This document shows positions 12,612-20,334 of a stretch of DNA of 21,748 nucleotides, in pieces. The DNA comes from JALZAA01 sp035938395 (lineage in GTDB: Bacteria; Actinomycetota; Acidimicrobiia; IMCC26256; JACDBD01): assembly GCA_035938395.1 (NCBI GenBank), contig DASZGY010000149.1, forward strand, positions 1 through 21,748, in the 5' to 3' direction. A model generated the notes under the pieces. That model searched no databases. It was not told the DNA's origin and saw only the letters and a list, made by a program, of their open reading frames with translations. The position numbers were made by a program, and so were the translations under genes. Each line of letters opens with the position of its first letter. Within the stretch, counting starts at the first letter, position 1.

Positions 12612-14162
12612 TCAGCGCCGGCCGCGGTGCAGCTGCATCGAAAGGCGTTGCATGAGATCGCCGTAGTGCGTGAGCTCGGTGACCGCGCCGGGGCGTCCGC
12701 CGGGGGCGTTGCGGTACTCGGGGATGCCGACCGACGTCACGAGCATGCACGACGCGAGCGTGGCGAAGAAGCGGCGGACGGGCTCGTCGAAGAACGTGAG
12801 CCCGGTTGCGCCGCAGCCGAGCGTGAACGCGGCGAGCGAGAGGCGACCTGACGCCAAGCCCGCTTCGAGCTGCGCGACCCGATAGCCCCGCGCGCCGAGG
12901 GCGCCGAGCACCGTGTCGAGCGGCGCGGAATGGAACGCGGTGTACGCCGAGTCGCCGCCCAGCGGCTGGTTCAGGCACAGCTGTTGCGTGATCTCGCGGA
13001 ACTGGCCGGGGCGGACGAGCTCGAGGTCACCGTCGCGCCAGCGGTACGCGCCGGGCTCGACGCCGTCGATGCCGTGCACCACCAGGTTGTGCTCGAGCAG
13101 GGTCGTGCCGGGCGCGGCGAAGTCCGCCGGCGCCGGGCGGGCGGCGACCGCCATGCCCCAGTCCAGGAGCGCGGCGGGCGCGGTGTCGGGCCGCATGATG
13201 CGCGTCGACCCGCGCCGCAGGATCACCTCCTCGATCGAGTCCTCGGTGGCGTCGGGCGGCGGGTCGACGCGCGCACGGTTCGGGCTGCCGTCGACGGCGC
13301 GGGCGCGCCACTCTGCGACCTCGGTTGCGTCCGCCAGCGTGCCGGCCTGCTGCGCCTGGGTGATCAGTGGGAAGTCGATCGGGTACGGCGAGCTGCGCTC
13401 GACGTCGACGTCGATCGGAGGGAGGTCGGCCGGCGCGTCGATCTCGCCGCCGGCGCCGATCGAGACCAGCGCAAGGGGGAACTCGGTGACGCCGTCGACG
13501 CCGACGAGGCGCGCCACGTCGTGGTCCACGAAGCCGGTAAACACCCGGACGTCGAGCCCGCATGCGTCCGCCATCGCCAGCAGGTTCGCCAGCATCGTGC
13601 CGGCATCCCAGTAGAGATGGCGGAAGCCGCGCTCGCCGTACTTCCACGCCGTCCGCCACGGGATGCCCGTGAGCACGAGCGAGCAGGCGGGGCCCGGTAT
13701 GACCGCGCCCGTGCGAAGCGTTGTGAGACCGAGCTCGAGCGGGGCGAAGTGGTGCACGCCGTCGGCAACGCCGTCGACGCCCGCGCACACCGCGTACACC
13801 TCGACGGGATGCAGGTTCCCGGCGGACATCGCGGTCCGGAAGTAGGTCGGCTCCTCGAACACCGGCGAGGCACTCGTGCGCGTCACGCCGGCGGTGAAGA
13901 ACAGGAGCCGCGCCAGCGTGGCGGCGTCGAGCCCGGCCGCTGCCACCTGCCGACCGTTGCCCGATTGCACGTCGGCTGCCCGCGCGCCCGACTCGCCGAA
14001 CTCAGTGGGCAGCGGCGTCGTCTCGAGACCGAGGTAGCGCTTGAATGGCGCCGGGCGGTTCGACGGGTCGAGAGGCTGGAAGTCGACGAGGAGCGACCGG
14101 TCTGTGGGAGAGCCGTGCTGGGTCAGCTCGTGCAGGACGGCGGCCGGGTCGGGGGCGCTCAT
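12612..14162 (-). CDS. tandem SagB/ThcOx-type flavin-dependent dehydrogenase (two nitroreductase-fold domains)
   Basis: The protein has 516 residues from ATG 14162, which overlaps the acyl-CoA dehydrogenase stop as ATGA. Domain 1 (about 60-240) shows YFRTAMSAGNLHPVEVYAV, DGVHHFAPLELGL and the YWDAGTMLANLLAMADACGL helix typical of SagB. Domain 2 (about 305-485) repeats the pattern: RRGSTRIMRPD, NLVVHGIDGVEPGAYRW, ARGYRVAQLEAGLASGRLSLAAFTLGCGATGLTFFDE. Each fold would bind FMN. SagB/ThcOx enzymes oxidise azolines in RiPP maturation, but many stand-alone members have unknown substrates, and no YcaO cyclodehydratase or precursor peptide is visible. Whether both flavin sites work cannot be told. 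Coupling to the dehydrogenase suggests they act on one pathway. The frame open upstream of 14162 is a shadow. Confidence 0.85.
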   Translation of the reverse strand: MSAPDPAAVLHELTQHGSPTDRSLLVDFQPLDPSNRPAPFKRYLGLETTPLPTEFGESGARAADVQSGNGRQVAAAGLDAATLARLLFFTAGVTRTSASPVFEEPTYFRTAMSAGNLHPVEVYAVCAGVDGVADGVHHFAPLELGLTTLRTGAVIPGPACSLVLTGIPWRTAWKYGERGFRHLYWDAGTMLANLLAMADACGLDVRVFTGFVDHDVARLVGVDGVTEFPLALVSIGAGGEIDAPADLPPIDVDVERSSPYPIDFPLITQAQQAGTLADATEVAEWRARAVDGSPNRARVDPPPDATEDSIEEVILRRGSTRIMRPDTAPAALLDWGMAVAARPAPADFAAPGTTLLEHNLVVHGIDGVEPGAYRWRDGDLELVRPGQFREITQQLCLNQPLGGDSAYTAFHSAPLDTVLGALGARGYRVAQLEAGLASGRLSLAAFTLGCGATGLTFFDEPVRRFFATLASCMLVTSVGIPEYRNAPGGRPGAVTELTHYGDLMQRLSMQLHRGRR

Positions 14163-15376
14163 TGCTCTCCTCGCCGCGCCGTACGCGGCAGATCCGCGAA
14201 CGGAACGTCCACGTCGGCGCGCGGCTCCGACGGCAATCCGAGCACGCGCTCGCCGACGATGTTCCGCTGGATCTCGTCCGTGCCGCCCCGGATCGAGATG
14301 GAGGGGCTGGTCAGGAACAGCGTCTCCCACTCGGCGTTGCCGTCGCCCTCGATGCCGGCGATCCCGTCCGGGCCGAGGACGACGAGAGCGAGCGACGCCG
14401 CGGCCTTGAGGCCGGCGCTGCCGCGCAGCTTCGATCCCGATCCCTCGGGCCCGGGCGACCGGCCCGCCTTGGCGGCGTCGCGGGCGCGACGGGCGGTCAG
14501 GCGCGCCACCTCGAGCTCGATGATCGTGGCGGCCAACTGCTGGCGCACGAGCGGGTCCGTGGTTGCGCTCCGCCGGCGGGCCAGGTCGACGAGCCGGTCC
14601 TTCAGATCCGCGCCCCATCCGCCGCCGCCGACCGCGCCGGCGCCGCGCTCGTACGTGAGCGCGGTGCGGGCGACGCGCCATCCGTCCCCGGGAGCGTCGA
14701 TGCGATCAGCGTCGGCGACCGGCGCATCGTCGAAGTGCACCTCGCTGAAGTGGGTGTCGCCGTTCATCTGTCGGAGCGGGCTGACGGTGACGCCGGGCGC
14801 GTGCATGTCGAGCGCGAACGCCGTGATGCCGGCGTGCTTCGGCACGTTCGGGTCCGTGCGGGCAAGCAGCAGCCCCCACTGCGAGTAATGCGCCCGGCTG
14901 GTCCACACCTTCGACCCCGTGACGCGCCACTGGTCGCCGTCGCGTTCGGCGCGGGTGGCGAGCGATGCGAGGTCGGAGCCGGCGTCGGGCTCTGAGAACA
15001 GCTGGCACCAGATGTCGTCGCCGGTACGGATCGCCGGCAGCCAGCGCGAGCACTGCTCGGGCGTCGCGTGCGCGACCAACGTCGGCCCCGCGATGGCGAG
15101 CCCGATCAGGTACGGGTACAGGTCGGGCACGTCGAAGCGCGCCAGCTCCTGGGCGACCACCCCGGCCTGCGCCGGTGTTGCGCCGAGGCCGCCGTACTCC
15201 GCCGGCCAGGTCGGCACCGCCCAGCCCCCGCCGGCGAGGGCGCGCAGGTACGCACGGCCCGCCTCGAGGTCGTCGCTGCCGGCGCCGAGCACCGTGAATG
15301 TGTCGCCGCCGCCGGAGGTCAGGCGCGCCTCGAGCGCGGCGCGCACCCCGGAGCGGAAGTCGTCAGGTGTGGTCAC
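14159..15376 (-). CDS. acyl-CoA dehydrogenase family protein
   Basis: A 405-residue FAD flavoprotein. It has an N-terminal helical domain with WPAEYGGLGATPAQ, then QLFSEPDAGSDLASL and VTGSKVWTSRAH for flavin and substrate contact. The C-terminal domain ends in ISIRGGTDEIQRNIVGERVLGLP. The usual catalytic glutamate of medium-chain enzymes (YEGT) is replaced by glycine (RGGT). A glutamate in TYERG (E243) sits where isovaleryl-CoA dehydrogenase and several mycobacterial FadE proteins place their base. It would oxidise an acyl-CoA to the enoyl-CoA, passing electrons to ETF; the substrate may be branched or sterol-derived, but this is not determinable. GTG 15376 overlaps the pncB stop (GTGA), and its own stop overlaps the next ATG, so translation is coupled through the operon. 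Confidence 0.88.
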   Translation of the reverse strand: MTTPDDFRSGVRAALEARLTSGGGDTFTVLGAGSDDLEAGRAYLRALAGGGWAVPTWPAEYGGLGATPAQAGVVAQELARFDVPDLYPYLIGLAIAGPTLVAHATPEQCSRWLPAIRTGDDIWCQLFSEPDAGSDLASLATRAERDGDQWRVTGSKVWTSRAHYSQWGLLLARTDPNVPKHAGITAFALDMHAPGVTVSPLRQMNGDTHFSEVHFDDAPVADADRIDAPGDGWRVARTALTYERGAGAVGGGGWGADLKDRLVDLARRRSATTDPLVRQQLAATIIELEVARLTARRARDAAKAGRSPGPEGSGSKLRGSAGLKAAASLALVVLGPDGIAGIEGDGNAEWETLFLTSPSISIRGGTDEIQRNIVGERVLGLPSEPRADVDVPFADLPRTARRGEQ

Positions 15377-16731
15377 GGCGCGCCGAGGTCCTCGTGGAGC
15401 TGCCGCACGAGGGTGTCGAGGTCGGGCGAGGTCCGGACCTCGTAGGGCGGCGGCTCCGGCTCGAGTGCGCGCAGCCGAGGCGGCAGCGCTGCGAGCGAAG
15501 CACGACAGCGGTCCCGCAGCGTCCCCAGAGGTTCGGCGGTCGCGAGCCGCCTCCCGTCACGCATCACCGGTTGCAGCATCGGCCGGGCGTCCCCGATCTG
15601 CTCGTCCTCGAGGGCGAGGACATCGCCCCGGAGCTCACCGCCGTCACCGGCGTTCCGGAACACCTGCTTGCGGCCCGGCAACGTCACCTTGTCCTCCGAC
15701 AACTTGACCTTCGGCCCGCTCGCGTCCTCGACGAGCTTGTACACCACCGCGACGTGGGGGGCGTCGCCGCTCGTGCCGAGCTGCGTCCCCACGCCGAACG
15801 CGTCGATCGGCGCGCCGGCGGTCATCAGGTCCTCGATGCGGTACTCGTCCAGGTCGCCGGACGCGAAGATCTGCACCTCCGTGAGCCCGCCGTCGTCGAG
15901 GATCGCGCGTACGGACCGCGACAGCGCGTCGATGTCGCCCGAGTCGAGCCGGACGGCACGCGGCAGCAACCCCTCGGGCTCGAGCTTTCCGGCCAGGTCG
16001 ACGACGGTGCGGGCGGCGTGCTCGGTGTCGTACGTGTCGATGAGGAAGATCGCGCGACCAGGGAAGTCGCGTGCGTACGTGAGGAAGGCATCGGCTTCGT
16101 TGTCGAAGCGCATGACGTACGAGTGCGCCATCGTGCCGCTGAGCTCGAGGCCGTACACCTGTCCACCGAGCACGAGCGAGGTCGCCGCCGCCCCGCCCAC
16201 GTAGGCGGCTCGTGCCGTCTTCAGGGCGGCGTCGGTTCCGTGGTCGCGTCGGGGCGAGAAGTCGACGAACGTTCGGTCGCCGCACGCGGTCGCAACGCGC
16301 GCTGCCTTCGTCGCGATCATCGTCTGGTACCCGATGCAGTTGAGCAGGAAGGTCTCGACGAGCTGCGCCTCGACGAGGGGTGCGGTGACCTGGACGATCG
16401 GCTCGTTGGGGAAGACCAGCTCGCCTTCGGGGATCGCGCGCACCTCGCCGGTGAACCGCAGGTCGGAGAGCATCGACAGGAACGACTCATCGAACAGGTC
16501 GAGGGAGCCCAGATAATCGAGCGCGGTGTCGTCGAACTGCAGTCGCTCGAGATAGTCGAGCGCGGCATCCAAGCCACACGAGACGAGGTAGCCGCGCCCG
16601 GGTGGGAGTTGCCGCGCGAACAGATCGAAGGTCGCCGGTTGGTCGAGCCCGTGCGCGTGGTAGCTCGCCGACATCGTCAGCTCGTACAGGTCGACGAACA
16701 ACGCAGCGTTGGTGTCGTCGACCCCGGTCAT
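15373..16731 (-). CDS. pncB: nicotinate phosphoribosyltransferase
   Basis: The protein has 452 residues from ATG 16731. It converts nicotinate and PRPP to nicotinate mononucleotide in the Preiss-Handler route to NAD. Seen: LFVDLYELTM at the N-terminus, FVDFSPRRDHGTDAALKTARAAYVGG for PRPP and substrate binding, LSGTMAHSYVM with the histidine (H203) that is phosphorylated in the family, AVRLDSGDID, and IDAFGVGTQLGTSGDAP. The frame open further upstream is the shadow of pncA. The gene lies 10 bp after pncA, whose product supplies nicotinate. There is no good ribosome site, so it is likely coupled. Its TGA overlaps the GTG of the acyl-CoA dehydrogenase gene. Length fits the short bacterial type. 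Confidence 0.95.
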   Translation of the reverse strand: MTGVDDTNAALFVDLYELTMSASYHAHGLDQPATFDLFARQLPPGRGYLVSCGLDAALDYLERLQFDDTALDYLGSLDLFDESFLSMLSDLRFTGEVRAIPEGELVFPNEPIVQVTAPLVEAQLVETFLLNCIGYQTMIATKAARVATACGDRTFVDFSPRRDHGTDAALKTARAAYVGGAAATSLVLGGQVYGLELSGTMAHSYVMRFDNEADAFLTYARDFPGRAIFLIDTYDTEHAARTVVDLAGKLEPEGLLPRAVRLDSGDIDALSRSVRAILDDGGLTEVQIFASGDLDEYRIEDLMTAGAPIDAFGVGTQLGTSGDAPHVAVVYKLVEDASGPKVKLSEDKVTLPGRKQVFRNAGDGGELRGDVLALEDEQIGDARPMLQPVMRDGRRLATAEPLGTLRDRCRASLAALPPRLRALEPEPPPYEVRTSPDLDTLVRQLHEDLGAP

Positions 16732-16741
16732 CGACGACTCG

Positions 16742-17338
16742 TCAGACGAGCGTGACGCCGGCTTGCTCGATCTCACGCAGCGCGCGCTCGCCGTCCCCCG
16801 GGTCGACGTCGACCGGCCTGGTCGCCTCGGCGACCACCTCCGTGTCGAATCCCTTGCGCACCGCGTCGAGGGCGGTCTCCTTGACGCAGTAGTCGGTGGT
16901 GAGCCCGGCGATGACGACGTGCGTGACGCCACGATCCCGAAGGCGCTGCTCGAGGCCGGTCTCGCGCCGCTGACCGGTCGGCAGGTGCGTGACGCTGAAG
17001 CCCGAGTAGCCGTCCTCCGGGCCCGTCGCCTTGTGGATGATCTCCCCTGCGACCTCGAGATCGGCGGGGAACTCGGCGCCCCACGTGTCGTGCACGCCGT
17101 GCACCGGCCACCTGCCCCCGTACTTCGCGAAGTGCGGGGTCTCCTCCGGGTGCCAGTCCTGCGTGTACACGACCGGGACTCCGGCGGCTCGGGCCCGGTC
17201 GACCTCGCGATTGATGATCGGCACGACTTCCTCGCCGCCCTTGACGTAGAGGCTGCCCTTCGGGTCTGCGAAGTCGTTCTGCACGTCGACGACGAGCAGG
17301 GCCGTGCCGTCCGTGTACTCGGGACGCTCTGCGGCCAT
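16742..17338 (-). CDS. pncA: nicotinamidase (isochorismatase-like hydrolase)
   Basis: A 198-residue cysteine hydrolase. The catalytic triad is D18 (ALLVVDVQNDF), K103 (HKATGPEDGYSGF) and C151 (LTTDYCVKETALDA). The metal site is D61, H63 and H69 in QDWHPEETPHF. These features mark a nicotinamidase rather than a general isochorismatase: it deamidates nicotinamide to nicotinate, which pncB then uses 10 bp downstream. In mycobacteria this enzyme activates pyrazinamide. ATG 17338 has a strong GGAGGAGGT site about six bases upstream. A TACCCT -10-like box lies at 17378-17383. It is divergent from dnaX with 69 bp between starts and heads a four-gene coupled operon. Confidence 0.95.
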   Translation of the reverse strand: MAAERPEYTDGTALLVVDVQNDFADPKGSLYVKGGEEVVPIINREVDRARAAGVPVVYTQDWHPEETPHFAKYGGRWPVHGVHDTWGAEFPADLEVAGEIIHKATGPEDGYSGFSVTHLPTGQRRETGLEQRLRDRGVTHVVIAGLTTDYCVKETALDAVRKGFDTEVVAEATRPVDVDPGDGERALREIEQAGVTLV

Positions 17339-17377
17339 CGCGCACCTCCTCCCCAGGTCGGAGGCTTCTCTCTTCGC

Positions 17378-17383
17378 AGGGTA
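17378..17383 (-). promoter_or_regulatory. candidate -10 (TACCCT) for the pncA operon
   Basis: Minus-strand TACCCT fits TAnnnT and is 39 bases upstream of the pncA ATG, leaving room for the GGAGGAGGT site. It equals the hexamer seen before the SRP RNA. No firm -35 was found. Confidence 0.35.
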
Positions 17384-17393
17384 CCGCTCTCGG

Positions 17394-17399
17394 TAGAGT
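17394..17399 (+). promoter_or_regulatory. -10 box (TAGAGT) for a leaderless dnaX mRNA
   Basis: TAGAGT lies 8 bases before ATG 17408, and no ribosome site fits in between. The same hexamer recurs inside dnaX at 19152-19157, where it could give an internal start for ybaB-recR. Confidence 0.5.
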
Positions 17400-17407
17400 C
17401 GAACGCG

Positions 17408-19228
17408 ATGGCGTACCAGTCGCTCTACCGCAAGCACCGCCCTCAGACCTTCGGCGGACTCGTCGGCCAGGACCACGTGACGGCGGCGCTGCGGAACGCG
17501 GTGAGCGAGGGACGGGTCGGCCACGCCTATCTCTTCTCCGGCCCTCGCGGCACCGGCAAGACGACCACCGCCCGCATCCTCGCGAAGGCGCTGAACTGCC
17601 TGAACCTCGGCGCCGACGGGGAGCCGTGCGGCGTGTGCGAGAACTGCGTCGCCATCGCCGAGGGTCGGTTCCTCGACCTGTTCGAGCTCGACGCGGCGTC
17701 GAACAACAGCGTCGACAACATCCGCGACCTCACCGACAGCGTCCACCTGGGCCTGGGCGCGACTTCGAAGCGGAAGGTGTACCTCGTCGACGAGGTGCAG
17801 ATGCTGAGCGCGGCGGCGTCGAACGCGCTGCTGAAGACCCTCGAGGAACCGCCCGAGCACGTCGTGTTCGTCCTCGCCACCACGAACCCGGAGAAGGTCC
17901 TGCCCACGATCCGTTCCCGGACGCAACACCTCGAGTTCACGCTGTTGCCCGCGGACGAGCTCGAGAAGCTGCTCGCGGACGTCCTCGGTCAGGAGGGCAT
18001 CGAGGCCGACCCGGAGGCGCTGGCGGTGATCGCCCGCGCCGCCGCCGGCTCGGCGCGTGACGCACTCTCGCTGCTCGACCAGGCGCTCGCCCACGGCACC
18101 GACCGCCTCGACGCCGGCGCGGTCGCCGACCTGTTCGGGGGCACGCCGTTCGACCTGCGCGCCGCCGTGCTCGACGCCGTCGCCGCCGAGGACCCGGCCG
18201 GGGTCCTGGTCGCGGTGGGCGCGCTACTGGACGCGGGTCACGAGCCGCGCCGGATCGCCGAGGACGTCTTGCGTTCGGTGCGCGACGCGTTCCTCCTCAA
18301 CGCCAGTAGCGGGCAGGTGCGCGTCGACGCACCCGAGGACGAGCAGCGCCGGCTCGACGAGCTCGGCCGCACGCTCGGCAACACCACGCTCGTGCGGGTC
18401 CTCGAGACGCTCGGGCAAGCGGTCGTCGACATGCGCGGCACCGACGCAGCCGACCCGCGCCTCGTGCTGGAGATTGCCCTCGTCCGACTGACGCGCCGCG
18501 AGGTCGGGCCGCCGATCCAGACGGTGATGGAGCGCATCGAGAAGCTCGAGCAGACCGTGGCCGGGCAGCGCGCGACCGGTACCGGCACGCGGCCGGAACC
18601 GCCGGCGGCGCCCGAATCCCGCGCCCCGGGAGTCACGGTCGGCGCGCTGCGCAAGCGCCGGCCCGAGCCCGCGCCGCCGGCCGACGCAGAGCCCGAGGCA
18701 GTCTCCGACGCGCCCGATCCGGCGCCGGCCGAGCCGAACGAGCCGACCGAACCGAAGTCGGCGGCGGAGGCGGCCGCGGAATCGGAGGCGCCGACCGTCG
18801 ACGTCGACGACGTCATCCTGGCGTGGGCGACGGTGCTCCCCGAGCTGTCGGTGGCGACGCGTAGCGCGGTGCAGGAGGCGCAGCCGCTGTCGGTCGACGG
18901 CGACGTCGTCACCTTCGGCGTGTCGCCGCGGCTCATCGAAGCGGCGCGCCCCCGATTCCGGCGCGAGGCCAACACGATCCGCGACGCGCTGTCCAGACAC
19001 GTCGGGACGAGCTTGCGATTCAACCTCGTCCCGCACGAGGGGTTCAGCGGCGAACGAGCCGCGTCACCGCAGGCGGCGCTCCCCGACGCCGAGCCCGACG
19101 AGAGCGACGACCTCATCGTCGAGCCTGACGAGAGCGCGACCCCGCCGGGAGTAGAGTCGGCGAGTCCGGCGAACATGCTCACCGAGTCGTTGGGCGCCAC
19201 CGTCGTCGAGGAACGCCACCACGAGTGA
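17408..19228 (+). CDS. dnaX: DNA polymerase III subunit gamma/tau
   Basis: The protein has 606 residues. The N-terminal AAA+ clamp-loader module carries Walker A GPRGTGKT (45-52), four zinc cysteines (C64, C74, C77, C80), Walker B VDEVQM (127-132), and the arginine finger in RSRT (169-172). The lid and collar domains follow to about residue 370. Next comes a disordered Pro/Glu/Ala linker (about 395-465), then a C-terminal tau-like domain (VDVDDVILAWATVLPELS). It loads the beta clamp and ties the polymerase to the replisome. No A-rich slippery run was seen, so a frameshifted gamma form is not predicted. ATG 17408 is chosen: the frame upstream is a shadow of pncA, and a -10 box lies 8 bases ahead, implying a leaderless mRNA. 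It is followed by ybaB and recR, the standard bacterial order. Confidence 0.96.
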   Translation: MAYQSLYRKHRPQTFGGLVGQDHVTAALRNAVSEGRVGHAYLFSGPRGTGKTTTARILAKALNCLNLGADGEPCGVCENCVAIAEGRFLDLFELDAASNNSVDNIRDLTDSVHLGLGATSKRKVYLVDEVQMLSAAASNALLKTLEEPPEHVVFVLATTNPEKVLPTIRSRTQHLEFTLLPADELEKLLADVLGQEGIEADPEALAVIARAAAGSARDALSLLDQALAHGTDRLDAGAVADLFGGTPFDLRAAVLDAVAAEDPAGVLVAVGALLDAGHEPRRIAEDVLRSVRDAFLLNASSGQVRVDAPEDEQRRLDELGRTLGNTTLVRVLETLGQAVVDMRGTDAADPRLVLEIALVRLTRREVGPPIQTVMERIEKLEQTVAGQRATGTGTRPEPPAAPESRAPGVTVGALRKRRPEPAPPADAEPEAVSDAPDPAPAEPNEPTEPKSAAEAAAESEAPTVDVDDVILAWATVLPELSVATRSAVQEAQPLSVDGDVVTFGVSPRLIEAARPRFRREANTIRDALSRHVGTSLRFNLVPHEGFSGERAASPQAALPDAEPDESDDLIVEPDESATPPGVESASPANMLTESLGATVVEERHHE

Positions 19229-19269
19229 CGACCACCCTCGTCGGCTCCGCCGACAGAGTCAGGCCAAAC

Positions 19270-19614
19270 GTGGCGAACCAGAAGCAGCTCAACCAGATGA
19301 TGCGCCAGGTGCAGAAGATGCAGTCCGACATGGCCGCGGCGCAGGACGAGCTGGCCACCTCCCTGGTGGAAGGTTCCGCCGGCGGCGGGAAGGTGACCGC
19401 CGTGGTGACGGGCGCCGGCGACGTCCAGACGGTGCGGATCTCGCCCGACGTGGTCGACCCGGACGACGTCGAGATGCTCGAGGATCTGGTCGTGGCGGCG
19501 GTCGGCGAGGCGATGCGACGCGCCCAGGAGCTCCAAGCCGAGCGGATGGGCGCGGTCACGGGCGGCGTCGATCTCGGCGGGCTCGGCCCGGGCCTCGGCG
19601 GCGCGCTCGGCTGA
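19270..19614 (+). CDS. YbaB/EbfC family nucleoid-associated protein
   Basis: The protein has 114 residues from GTG 19270. It opens with a coiled helix (NQKQLNQMMRQVQKMQSDMAAAQDELA), then a strand-rich core (VEGSAGGGKVTAVVTGAGDVQTVRISPDVVDP), and DVEMLEDLVVAAVGEAMRRAQELQAERMG at the end, with a glycine-rich tail. This is the dimeric DNA-binding YbaB/EbfC fold found between dnaX and recR in most bacteria. The start is uncertain: GTG 19225 overlaps the dnaX stop (GTGA) and would add 15 residues, while GTG 19270 gives the N-terminus usual in the family. Neither has a clear ribosome site. The gene ends 6 bp before recR. Confidence 0.9.
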   Translation: MANQKQLNQMMRQVQKMQSDMAAAQDELATSLVEGSAGGGKVTAVVTGAGDVQTVRISPDVVDPDDVEMLEDLVVAAVGEAMRRAQELQAERMGAVTGGVDLGGLGPGLGGALG

Positions 19615-19620
19615 CACAAG

Positions 19621-20229
19621 GTGGCATCCCCCTTCGAAGGGCCGGTGCAGAGCCTGGTCGACGAGCTGGGACGGCTCCCCGGCATCGGCCCCAAATCGGC
19701 GCAGCGCATCGCGTTCTACCTGTTGAAGGCGGCGCCCGAGGACGCCAAGCGCCTCGCACGCGCCGTCGTCGAGGCGAAGGAGCGCGTGAGCTGGTGCCGG
19801 CGCTGCTTCAACTTCGCCGAGGGCGAGCTCTGCGTCTACTGCCGTGACGACCGGCGCGACTCGAACCTGCTGTGCGTCGTCGAGGAGCCTCGCGACATCG
19901 TCGCCGTCGAGCGGACCCAGGAGTACCGCGGTCGCTACCACGTGCTGCTGGGCGCGATCTCGCCGATCGAGGGCATCGGGCCGGACCAGCTGAAGGTCAA
20001 GGAGCTGCTGGCGCGGGTGAACGACGAGGGCGTCAAAGAGGTGATCCTCGCCACCAACCCGAACATCGAAGGCGAAGCGACGGCGATGTACCTCGCCCGG
20101 CTGCTCAAGCCGCTGGGGCTGCGGGTGACCCGTATCGCCAGCGGGCTCCCCGTGGGCGGCGACCTCGAGTACGCCGACGAGGTCACGCTCGGGCGCGCGC
20201 TCGAAGGTCGCCGCGAAGTCGACGCCTAG
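19621..20229 (+). CDS. recR: recombination mediator protein RecR
   Basis: The protein has 202 residues from GTG 19621. It has a helix-hairpin-helix with LGRLPGIGPKSAQRIAFYLL (about 16-35) and a zinc finger C59-x2-C62-x8-C71-x2-C74. The Toprim domain spans about 82-175, including VVEEPRDIVAVERTQEYRGRYHVLLGAISPIEGIGPDQL. The C-terminal motif IASGLPVGGDLEYADEVTLGRALEGRR closely resembles mycobacterial RecR (recalled). With RecO it loads RecA onto SSB-coated gaps. It lies 6 bp after ybaB in the dnaX operon. A GC hairpin follows its stop by 14 bp. Length is normal for the family. Confidence 0.97.
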   Translation: MASPFEGPVQSLVDELGRLPGIGPKSAQRIAFYLLKAAPEDAKRLARAVVEAKERVSWCRRCFNFAEGELCVYCRDDRRDSNLLCVVEEPRDIVAVERTQEYRGRYHVLLGAISPIEGIGPDQLKVKELLARVNDEGVKEVILATNPNIEGEATAMYLARLLKPLGLRVTRIASGLPVGGDLEYADEVTLGRALEGRREVDA

Positions 20230-20243
20230 ATTCGACCGATCTG

Positions 20244-20259
20244 GCGCCGTTCCCGGCGC
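20244..20259 (+). terminator. candidate terminator after recR
   Basis: GCGCCG (20244-20249) and CGGCGC (20254-20259) form a 6-bp GC stem with a TTCC loop, 14 bp after the recR stop. No U-tract follows, so its strength is uncertain. Confidence 0.35.
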
Positions 20260-20267
20260 GATGGTCG

Positions 20268-20314
20268 TTGACTTTCGGCGCCCTGCCCGATAGGCAGTCC
20301 TCGGTCGCCGAAAG
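20268..20314 (+). promoter_or_regulatory. putative promoter of the DUF4234 pair enclosed by a perfect inverted repeat
   Basis: TTGACT (20268-20273) is spaced 17 bp from TAGGCA (20291-20296), a plausible -35/-10 pair. CTTTCGGCG (20272-20280) and CGCCGAAAG (20306-20314) are perfect 9-bp inverted arms around it. CTGCC/GGCAG (20283-20287, 20293-20297) is nested inside. As DNA it could be an operator; as RNA it would be a two-tier hairpin ending 9 bases before the AGGAG of the next gene. Which reading is right cannot be settled from sequence. Confidence 0.45.
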
Positions 20315-20334
20315 AAACGGACAGGAGAGAGTCA

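Noticed and set aside
12612..14681. RiPP azole (SagBCD-type) gene cluster
   Set aside because: Only a SagB-like fold is present; no YcaO protein, E1-like partner, precursor peptide or exporter lies in the window.
12930..14888. 652-residue plus-strand open frame
   Set aside because: Antisense to the SagB-type and acyl-CoA dehydrogenase genes; no recognisable motifs and Arg/Val/Glu-biased.
17408..19228. Programmed frameshift giving a short gamma subunit from dnaX
   Set aside because: No A-rich slippery heptamer or downstream stem like that of E. coli dnaX was found.
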